From contig NZ_WKEQ01000014.1 of assembly GCF_021605415.1 (NCBI RefSeq), positions 1-64,000 of the forward strand: 64,000 nucleotides of DNA, in the 5' to 3' direction. The position numbers were made by a program, and so were the translations under genes. Origin of the DNA: Pseudomonas syringae (GTDB lineage Bacteria; Pseudomonadota; Gammaproteobacteria; Pseudomonadales; Pseudomonadaceae). How positions within the stretch are numbered: position 1 is the stretch's first letter; the number at the start of each line of letters is the position of its first letter. Below are positions 35,447 to 44,983 of this stretch, one piece after another. Under the pieces are notes generated by a model. The model was given only the letters and a program-made list of their open reading frames with translations. It made no database searches and had not been told where the DNA came from.

Positions 35447-36523
35447 TTACTCGGTCGCGAGTACACCGCGACGCACCTGATCCCGCTCAATCGACTCGAA
35501 CAGCGCCTTGAAGTTACCCTCGCCGAACCCATCGTCGCCCTTGCGCTGGATGAATTCGAAGAACACCGGGCCCATCAGGGTTTCCGAGAAAATCTGCAAC
35601 AGCAGGCGCTTGTCGCCAGACTCGGACGCGCCATCGAGCAGAATCCCGCGCGATTGCAATTGATCGACCGGCTCGCCATGGTTCGGCAGACGGCCTTCGA
35701 GCATTTCGTAGTAGGTATCCGGCGGTGCGGTCATGAAGCGCATGCCAATCTTCTTCAGCGAGTCCCAGGTCTTGATCAGGTCATCCGTGAGGAACGCAAC
35801 GTGCTGGATGCCCTCGCCGTTGAACTGCATCAGGAACTCTTCGATCTGCCCGGCGCCCTTGGACGACTCTTCGTTCAGCGGGATACGGATCATGCCGTCC
35901 GGCGCGGTCATCGCTTTCGAGGTCAGGCCGGTGTATTCGCCCTTGATGTCGAAATAACGGATTTCGCGGAAGTTGAACAACTTCTCGTAGAAGTTTGCCC
36001 AGTAGGCCATGCGGCCGCGATAAACGTTATGGGTCAAGTGGTCGATGATTTTCAGGCCGGAGCCTACCGGATTGCGATCAACGCCTTCGATGAACACGAA
36101 GTCGATGTCATAGATGGAACTGCCTTCGCCGAAACGGTCGATCAGGTACAGCGGCGCGCCGCCAATGCCTTTGATCGCGGGCAGGTTCAGTTCCATTGGA
36201 CCGGTTTCGATGTGGATCGGCTGGGCGCCGATTTCCAGGGCGCGGTTGTAGGCCTTTTGCGAATCCTTGACCCGAAATGCCATGCCGCACACCGACGGGC
36301 CGTGCTCGGCGGCGAAGTACGAGGCCACGCTGTTGGGTTCGTTGTTGAGGATCAGGTTGATGCCGCCCTGACGGTACAGATGCACGTCTTTGGAGCGGTG
36401 GGTCGCAACCTTGGTGAAGCCCATGATCTCGAAGATCGGCTCCAGGGTATTAGGAGTCGGCGATGCGAACTCGATGAACTCAAAGCCCATCAGGCCCATT
36501 GGGTTTTCGTATAAATCTGCCAT
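35447..36523 (-). CDS. hpd: 4-hydroxyphenylpyruvate dioxygenase
   Basis: This 358-residue non-heme iron enzyme converts 4-hydroxyphenylpyruvate to homogentisate in tyrosine breakdown. Iron ligands are His in [10 protein letters not shown] near residue 163, His in [12 protein letters not shown] near 241, and Glu in [12 protein letters not shown] near 322. The start [20 protein letters not shown] is typical of the Pseudomonas enzyme. GAGG precedes the ATG. It appears to be monocistronic and ends at a strong terminator. Homogentisate can also be polymerised to pyomelanin, a known Pseudomonas trait. Confidence 0.96.
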   Translation of the reverse strand: MADLYENPMGLMGFEFIEFASPTPNTLEPIFEIMGFTKVATHRSKDVHLYRQGGINLILNNEPNSVASYFAAEHGPSVCGMAFRVKDSQKAYNRALEIGAQPIHIETGPMELNLPAIKGIGGAPLYLIDRFGEGSSIYDIDFVFIEGVDRNPVGSGLKIIDHLTHNVYRGRMAYWANFYEKLFNFREIRYFDIKGEYTGLTSKAMTAPDGMIRIPLNEESSKGAGQIEEFLMQFNGEGIQHVAFLTDDLIKTWDSLKKIGMRFMTAPPDTYYEMLEGRLPNHGEPVDQLQSRGILLDGASESGDKRLLLQIFSETLMGPVFFEFIQRKGDDGFGEGNFKALFESIERDQVRRGVLATE

Positions 36524-36910
36524 GGTGGCGCCTCATCATTCTTATCAATTAACCAGGGTTAGTTGCCAGTAATGCTGAGACCGGTGGGTGGCGCGCAGGA
36601 AATGCCGCGCACACTGCGGGCGAGAAAGTCACCGTAGATCAGTTGAAACCCGAATATCTTCATTGTCGACCCAAGGCTTTTGCGGGCGAGGCTTCTGCTG
36701 CCAGAAGACGATTATTATTGTATGCGTAAACCGATTCTACACAGCGTAAAAGGGCTTGTCTGCCCTCTCTCTAAAATCCGCTTTTTTGCGGTGCGTGCAA
36801 GCGCTTTGTGGTGCGGCGCAGCTATCATCCCTGTGACCGAATGCACAGGGAAGGTGCCAGTTTGCCCCGCCTGCTTTCGAAAGCCTCCTATTTCGTAACA
36901 GGCCGCGCCT
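36524..36910. other. Divergent intergenic region, hpd and EAL-gene promoters
   Basis: This 387-bp gap contains the two divergent promoters. I see no convincing gene, repeat or RNA in it. A GGTTAATTGATAAG stretch about 25 nt upstream of hpd is the only AT-rich block close to that gene. Confidence 0.5.
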
Positions 36911-38446
36911 ATGCCCCTGACCGTAAAGCCCCGCCGCAGACGCAGCGCGCGGATTGCATTGACACTGCTCAGCGGCCTGCTGCCTCTGGTGATCGGCAGC
37001 GTGATTCTTTACATGCAAGCCGAGCGCACCTTGCAGCAATTTGCGCAACGCACGGCTGACGAGGCGTTGCGCCAAGTTGAACTGATGCTGGATAACACGG
37101 CTGATGCCGCGCAAGCGTTACTGCCGCTGGCCGGCAAACCCTGTAACGAGGTCAATCTGGCCTTGCGCGAACAAGTCACTCGACGCCCCTTCGTGCGCTC
37201 TACCAATCTGGTGTGGGACGACAACCTCTATTGCAGTTCGTTGTTCGGCGACTACCGCGAAGCGGTCAATGCTGGCGATTACACCGAGGGTAAATTGTGG
37301 CTGATGAACGGTAATCCGGTAACGCCCAATACGGCGCTACTGGTCTATCGCCTGAGCGACGGTCGCGGCGGCGCATTGACCACACTCGATGGCTATCACC
37401 TGAGTAATATCCTGCGACTGATTGGCCGGCAAACGCTGCTGGTGTTGCAAATCGGCAGTGATTGGATAACAGACGACGGCACCGTACACCATGGGGCTCT
37501 GCCGCCATTACCAGTGGCGCAAAACACACTGACGTCATCGCGCTATGCATTCAGTGTGTCCGCAGGTTTCCCCGACGGAGAAGTCTGGAATTACATGAGC
37601 GACGAATACCCGCCGCTGTTCAGCCTGCTCATGTTTTTGGGGGTGGTGTCCGGCGCCATCAGCCACGTTTTGCAAAAGCGCTCCACTTCGCCCAGCCATG
37701 AAATGCTGCGAGCATTGGAGGCCGGAGAGTTCATCCCGTACTTTCAACCCGTGGTGCACGGCGATAGCAAGCAATGGTCGGGCGCCGAAGTCCTGATGCG
37801 CTGGAATCACCCAAAGGAAGGCCTGGTACGCCCGGATCTGTTTATTCCGTTCGCCGAGCATTCCGGGCTGATCGTGCCGATGACCCGCGCATTGATGAAG
37901 CAAACTGCCGCGCTTCTGGGACCGTTATCGACATCCTTCGTCACACCTTTTCACGTCGGGATCAACATTACCGCCAATCATTGCCAGGATCTGGAACTGG
38001 TCGAGGACTGTCGTGAATTCCTTGCTGCGTTCGCTGCGGGAAGCGTCAGCCTGGTACTTGAGTTGACCGAGCGCGAGTTGATCGAACCGACCGATACCAC
38101 CCATCAACTGTTCGAACAGTTGCATGCCCTGGGGGTGATGATCGCCATTGACGATTTCGGTACCGGCCACTCAAGCCTTGCGTATCTGCGCAAATTCAAT
38201 GTTGATTTCCTGAAGATCGATCAAAGTTTTGTCGCCATGATCGGCGTTGATGCCCTTTCAGGGCATATCCTCGACAGCATCATCGAACTGTCGGTCAAAC
38301 TTGATTTGGGGATCGTGGCCGAAGGGGTCGAAACACAGGCGCAAAGCGATTACCTGTCCGAGCATCACGTTAATTTCATGCAGGGTTATCTGTTCGGAAA
38401 ACCGATGCCGGCCGTCGAGTTCATTAGTGCATTAAGTCACCGTTAA
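36911..38446 (+). CDS. CSS-motif EAL-domain c-di-GMP phosphodiesterase
   Basis: This 511-residue inner-membrane protein has spans at about residues 15-37 and 235-255 that enclose a periplasmic domain. That domain has a Cys in GKPCNEV and the CSS triplet in LYCSSLFGDY, the signature of the CSS-motif sensor family (E. coli PdeB/C/D/G group). A C-terminal EAL domain follows. Catalytic residues are in place: EVLMRW, NITANH, ELTERE, DDFGTGHSS, KIDQSF and EGVE. In E. coli relatives the periplasmic cysteines let disulfide status control activity. It is transcribed alone, divergent from hpd. Confidence 0.92.
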   Translation: MPLTVKPRRRRSARIALTLLSGLLPLVIGSVILYMQAERTLQQFAQRTADEALRQVELMLDNTADAAQALLPLAGKPCNEVNLALREQVTRRPFVRSTNLVWDDNLYCSSLFGDYREAVNAGDYTEGKLWLMNGNPVTPNTALLVYRLSDGRGGALTTLDGYHLSNILRLIGRQTLLVLQIGSDWITDDGTVHHGALPPLPVAQNTLTSSRYAFSVSAGFPDGEVWNYMSDEYPPLFSLLMFLGVVSGAISHVLQKRSTSPSHEMLRALEAGEFIPYFQPVVHGDSKQWSGAEVLMRWNHPKEGLVRPDLFIPFAEHSGLIVPMTRALMKQTAALLGPLSTSFVTPFHVGINITANHCQDLELVEDCREFLAAFAAGSVSLVLELTERELIEPTDTTHQLFEQLHALGVMIAIDDFGTGHSSLAYLRKFNVDFLKIDQSFVAMIGVDALSGHILDSIIELSVKLDLGIVAEGVETQAQSDYLSEHHVNFMQGYLFGKPMPAVEFISALSHR

Positions 38447-38681
38447 CATCGGCTGATGAAGACAAGCGAGGTGACAGCACGCACCAAATTGATACAAAAA
38501 GACCACTGTTGTTACATGAAGAAAACTTCAGGATTTACTCTTGGCCATTTAACTACTACAATTTTTGATGCCTGTTGCAAGATTGACAGGTGAGCCATAA
38601 TCACCGAGTCGCTTCAAGGCTCTTGGCTTATAGCTTTGTTTGCGGTTGGTATCAGCCGAATACACTATTGGAGTAAAGATA

Positions 38682-39047
38682 TTGTCCAGACTCGCTGAAT
38701 TTCGCGCAGCTGAAAAGGCCCTTCAGGAGCAGCTCAAGCAGCTGGAGTCGCTGAAGAATGATGCCGGGCTCAAGAAAGAAATCGAATTCGAAGAAAAGCT
38801 TCTCGGGCTGATGAAGACCTACGGCAAGGGCCTGAAAGAAATCATCGCCATTCTTGATCCGAACCCGACGAAATCCTCCCTGCAATCAGGGGCGGCCCCA
38901 AAAACCCGCCGTGCGCGCGTGGTCAAGGTTTATCAAAACCCGCACTCGGGCGAACTGATCGAAACCAAGGGCGGCAACCACCGCGGCCTGAAAGCCTGGA
39001 AAGAACAATACGGTGCAGCCACCGTTGATTCCTGGCTGCGCAATTAA
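38682..39047 (+). CDS. mvaU: MvaU/MvaV, H-NS-like xenogeneic silencer
   Basis: This 121-residue MvaT-family protein coats AT-rich DNA and represses acquired genes. The N-terminal coiled-coil (SRLAEFRAAEKALQEQLKQL) drives oligomerisation. The C-terminal DNA-binding part carries KVYQNPHSGELIETKGGNHR and LKAWKEQYG, closer to MvaU than MvaT by memory. A TTG start at 38682 with GGAG upstream fits family length; the 14 codons before it were rejected. AT-rich DNA elsewhere in the window, such as the hcp island, would be an expected target. Confidence 0.93.
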   Translation: MSRLAEFRAAEKALQEQLKQLESLKNDAGLKKEIEFEEKLLGLMKTYGKGLKEIIAILDPNPTKSSLQSGAAPKTRRARVVKVYQNPHSGELIETKGGNHRGLKAWKEQYGAATVDSWLRN

Positions 39048-39063
39048 GGTTGCACCCGCACCG

Positions 39064-39091
39064 AAAAAGCCCTGCCAATGCAGGGCTTTTT
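39064..39091. terminator. Rho-independent terminator of mvaU
   Basis: AGCCCTGC and GCAGGGCT pair around CAAT, followed by a long T-rich tail on the plus strand and preceded by five A. Confidence 0.93.
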
Positions 39092-39178
39092 ATTTTTCGA
39101 CAATATCTAACAAATGAAACTAACTTTTTGTTTAATCCCTTCGCGTATCTAACATGCGTTTGATCGGACAGGTCACGA

Positions 39179-39697
39179 TTAAAGTTTCAGGCTGTTTCTG
39201 GCCGCCACTATTTCCCCTTCACTGGCCTTATAGATTTCCGCTTGGCCGGCATAGGAAAGAACATAAGCTTTATTCGCGTCGACCGCCGCGACCATAGTTT
39301 GCGATAACACGTGGCGCCCGTTTTCGGTGATCGTGCAAGTCGTCTCCAACGCCGACAAAGATCCTAGCGTTGAGGGGTGGATTCTGTTGCAGACACTCTG
39401 ATATCCGCTTTGAAAAAAGTCCTTCTGTACGGACTTGCGCATCTCCAGCAAGACGCCTTGCAGATTCACTTGGTGACCGCTTTCAACACGGCTCATCGTC
39501 AATTCCATCACCATGACCTGATTGCCATCGGCGTCGTTCTTGACGGCGCGCTGGCGGGAAACTTCTGCCGTCGTGTCTGGCACCGGCTCGACCTGCCAGC
39601 CTTCGGGCCAAGTGATCGCCGGATCCTGTGCGCAGGTCATCGCGGAGATGGCAGACAAGCTGAAGAAAACGAAAAGCGATTTGAACGATCGAATCAT
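39179..39697 (-). CDS. Secreted hypothetical protein (DUF4946-like)
   Basis: This 172-residue protein has a signal peptide (MIRSFKSLFVFFSLSAISAM) and probable cleavage near TCA-QDP. The mature part begins ITWPEGWQVEPVPD and carries two Cys, in SVCNRI and ETTCTI, likely to form a disulfide. The layout reminds me of the Pseudomonas DUF4946 family, but this is from memory only. The ATG at 39697 lacks a good ribosome site; a TTG 30 nt upstream is the alternative. Function unknown. Confidence 0.65.
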   Translation of the reverse strand: MIRSFKSLFVFFSLSAISAMTCAQDPAITWPEGWQVEPVPDTTAEVSRQRAVKNDADGNQVMVMELTMSRVESGHQVNLQGVLLEMRKSVQKDFFQSGYQSVCNRIHPSTLGSLSALETTCTITENGRHVLSQTMVAAVDANKAYVLSYAGQAEIYKASEGEIVAARNSLKL

Positions 39698-39837
39698 TAC
39701 CAAAGGCACTCGCGGGTTGAGACTCAAAGTCTGAGGCTCACCCGCCCACAGGGCAAGCCCGCGCTTTCGGTTTGGCGATGCCGGCCTGCATGCGTATCAT
39801 TGCGCCCATTCACTTGCCCCATTGTTACGGAGGGCCT

Positions 39838-40359
39838 ATGAGCCTGCACGATCTGAATACTTTCCCCGGCGTTACCGCTACGCCAGACAGCGCAACCCGC
39901 AACTTCGTCTTCAACCACACCATGCTGCGTGTCAAAGACATCACCCAATCGCTGGATTTCTATACCCGCGTGCTGGGTTTCTCGCTTGTCGAGAAGCGCG
40001 ACTTCCCGGAAGCGGAATTCAGCTTGTACTTCCTCGCACTGGTCGACAAGGCGCAAATCCCCGCCGATGCCGCCGCACGTACCGAGTGGATGAAGTCGAT
40101 TCCCGGCATCCTGGAACTGACCCACAACCACGGCACCGAAAACGATGCCGACTTCGCCTATCACAATGGCAACACCGATCCGCGCGGCTTTGGCCACATC
40201 TGCATTTCGGTGCCGGACATCGTCTCTGCTTGCGCACGTTTCGAAGAGCTGGGCTGCGATTTCCAGAAGCGTCTTAGCGATGGCCGCATGAAAAGCCTGG
40301 CATTCATCAAGGATCCGGATGGCTACTGGGTCGAAATCATTCAGCCTGCACCGCTGTAA
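39838..40359 (+). CDS. gloA: Lactoylglutathione lyase (glyoxalase I)
   Basis: This 173-residue metal enzyme isomerises the methylglyoxal-glutathione hemithioacetal to lactoylglutathione. The motifs are those of the longer GloA form: [18 protein letters not shown] near residues 26-43, [13 protein letters not shown] near 97-109, [11 protein letters not shown] near 121-131 and [12 protein letters not shown] near the end. Metal-ligand His and Glu residues are in place. GGAGGG precedes the ATG. It is a single-gene unit with a strong terminator downstream. Confidence 0.95.
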   Translation: MSLHDLNTFPGVTATPDSATRNFVFNHTMLRVKDITQSLDFYTRVLGFSLVEKRDFPEAEFSLYFLALVDKAQIPADAAARTEWMKSIPGILELTHNHGTENDADFAYHNGNTDPRGFGHICISVPDIVSACARFEELGCDFQKRLSDGRMKSLAFIKDPDGYWVEIIQPAPL

Positions 40360-40384
40360 AAGCCAGGTCAGGCGATTATATGTA

Positions 40385-40411
40385 AACGCTGCCGCAGGCT
40401 GCGATCTTTTG
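40385..40411. repeat. REP-like element
   Basis: ACGCTGCCGCAGGCTGCGAT with CTTTTG, a one-base variant of the repeat core, after the gloA stop. Confidence 0.65.
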
Positions 40412-40420
40412 ATCTGCAAA

Positions 40421-40450
40421 AAAAAACCCATGATCGCTCATGGGTTTTTT
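40421..40450. terminator. Bidirectional terminator between gloA and ahpF
   Basis: AAACCCATGA and TCATGGGTTT pair around TCGC with A- and T-runs outside. Confidence 0.93.
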
Positions 40451-40466
40451 GCATTTTCAGCTTTGC

Positions 40467-42029
40467 TTACGCCGGAGCCGACGTCCGGATCAAGTGATCG
40501 AAGGCACTCAGCGAAGCCTTGGCGCCCTCTCCCACCGCAATCACAATCTGCTTGTACGGCACGGTGGTCACGTCACCGGCAGCGAAGATGCCCGGGACGG
40601 ATGTCTCACCACGGTTGTCGACGATGATCTCGCCGCGTGGCGACAGCTCGATGGTGCCTTTGAGCCAATCGGTGTTGGGCAGCAGACCGATCTGAACAAA
40701 AATCCCTTCCAGCTCGACATTACGCACTTCGTCAGTCTGGCGATCCTTGTAACGCAAGCCGTTGACCTTCTGCCCGTCACCGGTCACTTCGGTCGTTTGC
40801 GCGCTAGTGATCACGGTCACATTCGACAGGCTGTGCAACTTGCGCTGCAATACCGCATCGGCGCGCAGTTGTACATCGAACTCCAGCAAGGTGACGTGTG
40901 AAACGATACCGGCCAGGTCGATGGCTGCTTCAACGCCGGAGTTACCGCCGCCGATCACCGCCACGCGCTTGCCTTTGAACAGCGGACCGTCGCAGTGCGG
41001 GCAGTACGCCACGCCTTTGTTGCGGTATTGCTGCTCGCCCGGTACGTTCATTTCACGCCACCGTGCGCCGGTCGCCAGAATCACGCTCTTGGCTTTGAGG
41101 GTCGCGCCGCTGGCGAAGTGGACTTCGTGCAGCTCGCCATTCTTGCCCGGAATCAGTTTGTCGGCGCGTTGCAGGTTCATGATGTCCACGTCGTATTGCT
41201 TGACGTGTTCTTCCAGCGCCGTGGCCAGTTTCGGCCCTTCGGTTTCTTGCACCGAGATAAAGTTTTCGATGGCCATGGTGTCCAGCACCTGGCCGCCAAA
41301 ACGTTCAGCCGCCACGCCGGTACGAATGCCTTTGCGTGCAGCATAAATCGCTGCCGAGGCACCGGCCGGGCCACCGCCGACTACCAGCACGTCAAAGGCG
41401 TCTTTGCCGCTGATTTTTTCAGCCTGGCGCTCAATGGCTCCGGTGTCGAGCTTCGCCAGGATTTCTTCCAGGCCCATGCGGCCCTGGCCGAAGTTCTCGC
41501 CATTCAGGTAGAGGCTTGGCACGGCCATGATCTTGCGATCATTGACCTCATCCTGGAACAGCGCGCCGTCGATGGCGACGTGGCGGATGTTCGGGTTCAG
41601 CACCGCCATCAGATTCAGCGCCTGAACAACGTCCGGGCAGTTCTGGCAGGACAGCGAGAAGTACGTTTCGAAGTTGAATTCGCCTTTGAGCGAGCGAATC
41701 TGTTCGATCACGTCGGCACTGGCTTTCGACGGGTGGCCGCCGACTTGCAGCAAAGCCAGCACCAGCGAAGTGAATTCGTGGCCCATCGGGATGCCGGCGA
41801 AACGCAGGCTGATGTCAGCACCCGGACGATTGATCGAGAACGATGGTTTGCGAGCATCGTCACCGCTGTCGATCAAAGTAATTAGGCTGGAAAGACTGGC
41901 AACGTCTTTCAGCAGTTCGAGCATTTCCCGGGATTTCGCACCGTCGTCGAGTGAAGCAACGATCTCGATCGGTTGGGTGACCCGTTCCAGGTACGATTTC
42001 AACTGGGCTTTAAGATTGGCGTCCAACAT
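40467..42029 (-). CDS. ahpF: Alkyl hydroperoxide reductase subunit F
   Basis: This 520-residue flavoprotein disulfide reductase passes electrons from NADH to AhpC. The N-terminal thioredoxin-like double domain has CQNCPD near residue 129. An FAD-binding motif [17 protein letters not shown] begins near residue 216. The second redox pair CPHCDG is near 343, and an NAD motif [10 protein letters not shown] follows. The C-terminal [21 protein letters not shown] is typical. The ATG at 42029 follows GGAA and gives the usual length. ahpC is upstream on the same strand, with a hairpin between them that may reduce ahpF expression. Confidence 0.96.
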   Translation of the reverse strand: MLDANLKAQLKSYLERVTQPIEIVASLDDGAKSREMLELLKDVASLSSLITLIDSGDDARKPSFSINRPGADISLRFAGIPMGHEFTSLVLALLQVGGHPSKASADVIEQIRSLKGEFNFETYFSLSCQNCPDVVQALNLMAVLNPNIRHVAIDGALFQDEVNDRKIMAVPSLYLNGENFGQGRMGLEEILAKLDTGAIERQAEKISGKDAFDVLVVGGGPAGASAAIYAARKGIRTGVAAERFGGQVLDTMAIENFISVQETEGPKLATALEEHVKQYDVDIMNLQRADKLIPGKNGELHEVHFASGATLKAKSVILATGARWREMNVPGEQQYRNKGVAYCPHCDGPLFKGKRVAVIGGGNSGVEAAIDLAGIVSHVTLLEFDVQLRADAVLQRKLHSLSNVTVITSAQTTEVTGDGQKVNGLRYKDRQTDEVRNVELEGIFVQIGLLPNTDWLKGTIELSPRGEIIVDNRGETSVPGIFAAGDVTTVPYKQIVIAVGEGAKASLSAFDHLIRTSAPA

Positions 42030-42058
42030 ACGGGCGATTTCCTTTATTCGAGACAATA

Positions 42059-42093
42059 AAAAACGCCCGAGCGAATCTCGCCCGGGCGTTTTA
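42059..42093 (-). terminator. Intercistronic hairpin between ahpC and ahpF
   Basis: AACGCCCG and CGGGCGTT form the stem. On the minus strand the stem ends in a short T-run, so it can act as a partial terminator after ahpC. Confidence 0.7.
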
Positions 42094-42153
42094 CAGGGCG
42101 GTGCAGCTTACTGAGTAGGTGCGGAGTTCCGCCCTGAGTAGCGCGTCACAGAC

Positions 42154-42717
42154 TTAGATCTTGCCGACCAGATCCAGGGACGGAGCCAGGGTCGCCTCGC
42201 CTTCTTTCCACTTGGCTGGGCAAACTTCGCCTGGGTGAGCAGCGACGTATTGAGCAGCCTTGATTTTGCGCAGCAGCTCGGAAGCGTCACGGCCAACGCC
42301 GCCATCGTTCAGCTCAACGATTTTGATCTGGCCTTCAGGGTTGATCACGAAGGTGCCACGGTCAGCCAAACCCGCTTCTTCGATCAGTACGTCAAAGTTA
42401 CGGGAGATGACCTGAGTCGGATCGCCGATCATGGTGTACTGGATTTTGCCGATGGCTGGCGAAGTGTTGTGCCAGGCAGCGTGAGCAAAGTGGGTGTCGG
42501 TGGAAACGCTGTAGATCTCTACGCCCAGCTTCTGGAACGCGGCGTAGTTGTCGGCCAGGTCTTCCAGCTCGGTTGGGCAAACGAAGGTGAAGTCGGCTGG
42601 GTAGAAGAATACGACAGACCACTTGCCTTTCAAGTCAGCGTCCGAGACTTGAACGAAGTCGCCATTTTTGAACGCGGTAGCTTTGAACGGTTTTACTTGG
42701 CTGTTGATGATAGGCAT
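42154..42717 (-). CDS. ahpC: Alkyl hydroperoxide reductase subunit C (peroxiredoxin)
   Basis: This 187-residue typical 2-Cys peroxiredoxin destroys hydrogen peroxide, organic peroxides and peroxynitrite. The peroxidatic Cys lies in [12 protein letters not shown] near residue 47 and the resolving Cys in [12 protein letters not shown] near 166. The family C-terminal GGVGRD and LDLVGKI are present. The ATG at 42717 with AGAG upstream yields the usual length; the 17 codons upstream in the open frame were rejected. It is first of the ahpC-ahpF pair; OxyR control is expected from the family. Confidence 0.97.
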   Translation of the reverse strand: MPIINSQVKPFKATAFKNGDFVQVSDADLKGKWSVVFFYPADFTFVCPTELEDLADNYAAFQKLGVEIYSVSTDTHFAHAAWHNTSPAIGKIQYTMIGDPTQVISRNFDVLIEEAGLADRGTFVINPEGQIKIVELNDGGVGRDASELLRKIKAAQYVAAHPGEVCPAKWKEGEATLAPSLDLVGKI

Positions 42718-42819
42718 CGATGACTCTCCGTCAGGGGTTGTGAAGTTGATGGGGTGAATCCTACCCACTCACGTGACGGATGGCTCATTGGCAAACCTGA
42801 TGTTGCTGATTTGTTTTCG

Positions 42820-42842
42820 CTATTAGGCGACTGTATTAATAG
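42820..42842. promoter_or_regulatory. Inverted repeat upstream of ahpC
   Basis: CTATTA and TAATAG lie 11 nt apart, about 100 nt before ahpC. The tetramers CTAT/ATAG recall OxyR sites, but the spacing does not fit the four-tetramer pattern well. It could equally belong to the recombinase 3' end. Confidence 0.3.
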
Positions 42843-42855
42843 AAGAAAACGATAT

Positions 42856-43794
42856 CTACGTCGGCAACGGCTTTTCCGTAATCCGGGCCATCCCCTGAAA
42901 GGGGGTCGCCTCAACATAGCGCATCGCGGATTTCATGTCCTTCCAGCCAACGTAGGCCATCAGTGATTTCAAATCCCAGCCGCTTTGATGCGCCCAGGTG
43001 GCAAAGCCGCGACGCAAAGAGTGACTGGTGTAATGCTCGGCCGGGATTCCAGCGCGCTCCAAAGCCTGACGCAATAGCGGAATAATGCTGTTGGCGTGCA
43101 AACCTTCTTCGCTCAGATTGCCCCAGCGGTCGATGCCACGGAACACCGGGCCGCGTACCAGCGCCGCTTCGGCCATCCAGACGATGTACGCCTGAACCGG
43201 ACACAAGCGCAACAATGCGGGCGTCTGATAGGTGTTGCCGAGATTGTCCCGGTCGCTTTTGCTGCGCGGCACGTACAGCGTGATACCGCTACCAGCGCGG
43301 GCCTGCACATGCTCAATCTGCAAGCGGCACAACTCGTCGCTGCGAAAGCCGCGCCAGAAGCCCAGAAGGATCAGCGCCCTGTCACGCAACGCCCTGAGCA
43401 GTACGGGACGATTCTGTTGCGCGCTCGCCTCTTCGGCTTCTTTTTCGAGCCATGTCACCGCTTGTTCCAAATGCTGCAGCTGCAGCGGCTCTGCCTGCTT
43501 CTCTTGTGCCGGATGCAAGGCGCGAATGCCCTTCAGCACCTTGCGCACCATCGGTGCTTTCGTTGGATCGACAAAACCTTGGCTGTTATGCCATTGCGCC
43601 AATGCCGACAGACGCAGTTTCAAGGTGTTGATCGACAGCACACCGGCATGCGCCACCAGATAACGCGCCACGCTTTCGGCAGTCGCCGGCAAGAAACCGC
43701 CCCACACCGATTCGAAATGTTCGACGGCCGCGCGATAGCTGCGGCGCGTGTTATCGCGGGTGGCGGCTTGCAGGTAGCGATCCATATCGCTCAT
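42856..43794 (-). CDS. Tyrosine recombinase/integrase
   Basis: This 312-residue phage-integrase family protein has an N-terminal SAM-like domain (DNTRRSYRAAVEHFESVW) near residues 14-30. The catalytic residues are an Arg in GFWRGFRSDELCRL near 150-156, HSLRRGFATWAHQSG (His-x-x-Arg) near 260, a later His/Trp position in YVGWKDMKSAMRY, and Tyr in MRYVEATPF near the end. An ATG at 43794 is used; a GTG five codons earlier is the alternative. It is divergent from a KfrA-like gene with palindromic DNA between. No other mobile-element gene or attachment repeat is visible. Confidence 0.88.
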   Translation of the reverse strand: MSDMDRYLQAATRDNTRRSYRAAVEHFESVWGGFLPATAESVARYLVAHAGVLSINTLKLRLSALAQWHNSQGFVDPTKAPMVRKVLKGIRALHPAQEKQAEPLQLQHLEQAVTWLEKEAEEASAQQNRPVLLRALRDRALILLGFWRGFRSDELCRLQIEHVQARAGSGITLYVPRSKSDRDNLGNTYQTPALLRLCPVQAYIVWMAEAALVRGPVFRGIDRWGNLSEEGLHANSIIPLLRQALERAGIPAEHYTSHSLRRGFATWAHQSGWDLKSLMAYVGWKDMKSAMRYVEATPFQGMARITEKPLPT

Positions 43795-43892
43795 GGCTGG
43801 TTTTCTCACTGTCGTACTGGGTGAAAGGCGTTTGAAACCGGATTCAGGTCATCACACGGGATAATACGAGTATATCCCGCGCCTGATAAGTG

Positions 43893-43907
43893 GTTAATTG
43901 AATTAAC
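43893..43907. promoter_or_regulatory. Perfect AT-rich palindrome in the recombinase/kfrA gap
   Basis: GTTAATT-G-AATTAAC is a perfect 7-bp-arm palindrome between the two divergent start codons. It is a candidate operator. Confidence 0.5.
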
Positions 43908-43915
43908 AAGCGTCC

Positions 43916-43957
43916 GTGGTACACTGCGTACTTTAGTGGCATGTACCACAGTACGTA
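43916..43957. promoter_or_regulatory. Interleaved GTAC repeats upstream of kfrA-like gene
   Basis: GTGGTACA (43916) and TGTACCAC (ending 43949) form an inverted pair. They interleave with GTAC-N5-GTAC and GTAC-N4-GTAC. The block covers the region just before the ribosome site TAGGAG, as expected for autorepression. Confidence 0.55.
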
Positions 43958-43972
43958 ATCGTAGGAGTCATC

Positions 43973-44983
43973 ATGGCCCGTGGCGGCATCACCAAAGCTC
44001 TGGTTCAGATAGCGCGCACAGCGATCATTGCCCGAGGCGAACATCCGAGCATCGATGCAGTACGCATCGAGATGGGCAATACCGGCTCAAAAACCACAAT
44101 CCACCGCTATTTGAAGGAGCTGGATGACGGCACCGAACTTACCGAAACTTCTGCCAAACCCATCGATGACGAGCTCACAGCACTTGTTTCGCGCCTGGCC
44201 CAGCGCCTCAAGGAACAGGCTAAGGAACCCATCGAACAAGCCCAGGCGGAGTTTGATCAGCAGCGGCATGCGCTCGAAGCAGAACTAACAGAACTCCAGC
44301 AAGCCCACACCCAGCTGGAGCACCAGCACGACGTTCTAGGCGCAGCACTGGAGCGCGAATCAGAAGCGCTGCGAGACACCCGTTCGATGCTGCAGACCGA
44401 ACAAACCCGCAACGCCGGACTGAATCAGGCGCTCGCCGATTTCGAACTGCGGTTGAAAGACAAGGACGAGCAGATTCGCTCTCTGGAAGAAAAGCACCTG
44501 CACTCACGCGAAGCGCTCGAGCACTATCGCAACGCCGTCAAGGAACAACGCGAACAGGAACAGAGCCGCCACGAAGGGCAACTTCAGCAGATTCAGATGG
44601 AATTGCGCCAGGCACAGCAAAGTGCGCTGGTACGGCAGGACGAGATCACCCAACTGCATCGCGACAACGAACGCTTGCTGACGGAAAACCGCGGGACATT
44701 GCGCGAACTGAGCCTATTGCAGGATCAACTCAAGCACAGCAATCAGCGTCAGGATCAGCTATTGGAGCAGGCAGCCCGCGTCGATGGCGAGCGCACCCTC
44801 CTCCAGGAGCGTCTGCGCGCTGCCTTGATGGAAAGCCAGACACTCAAGCTGAACGTCGATGAGCAGACGCAGCTCAATCAGTCACTGGAGAAACAACTGG
44901 CGACGGCTCAGGCGAGCCTGGATGAAAGCCTGCGCCTGGCAGCTGCCGACAGGACAGCGCCAGACACAGGCAAGGACGCTTAA
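43973..44983 (+). CDS. KfrA-like DNA-binding coiled-coil protein
   Basis: In this 336-residue protein, residues 1-60 ([20 protein letters not shown], then [26 protein letters not shown]) match the KfrA N-terminal DNA-binding domain known from plasmid KfrA. The remaining 260 residues are one long Gln/Glu/Arg/Leu-rich coiled coil. KfrA forms filament-like, autoregulating, nucoid-like complexes on plasmids. Here the gene is chromosomal and paired with a recombinase. TAGGAG precedes the ATG. Its stop codon shares the TTAA with the stop of gor on the other strand. Confidence 0.83.
   Translation: MARGGITKALVQIARTAIIARGEHPSIDAVRIEMGNTGSKTTIHRYLKELDDGTELTETSAKPIDDELTALVSRLAQRLKEQAKEPIEQAQAEFDQQRHALEAELTELQQAHTQLEHQHDVLGAALERESEALRDTRSMLQTEQTRNAGLNQALADFELRLKDKDEQIRSLEEKHLHSREALEHYRNAVKEQREQEQSRHEGQLQQIQMELRQAQQSALVRQDEITQLHRDNERLLTENRGTLRELSLLQDQLKHSNQRQDQLLEQAARVDGERTLLQERLRAALMESQTLKLNVDEQTQLNQSLEKQLATAQASLDESLRLAAADRTAPDTGKDA

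Noticed and set aside
42820..42842. Definite OxyR box before ahpC
   Set aside because: The half-sites recall OxyR tetramers but the spacing does not match ATAG-N7-CTAT-N7-ATAG-N7-CTAT; kept only as a low-confidence inverted repeat.
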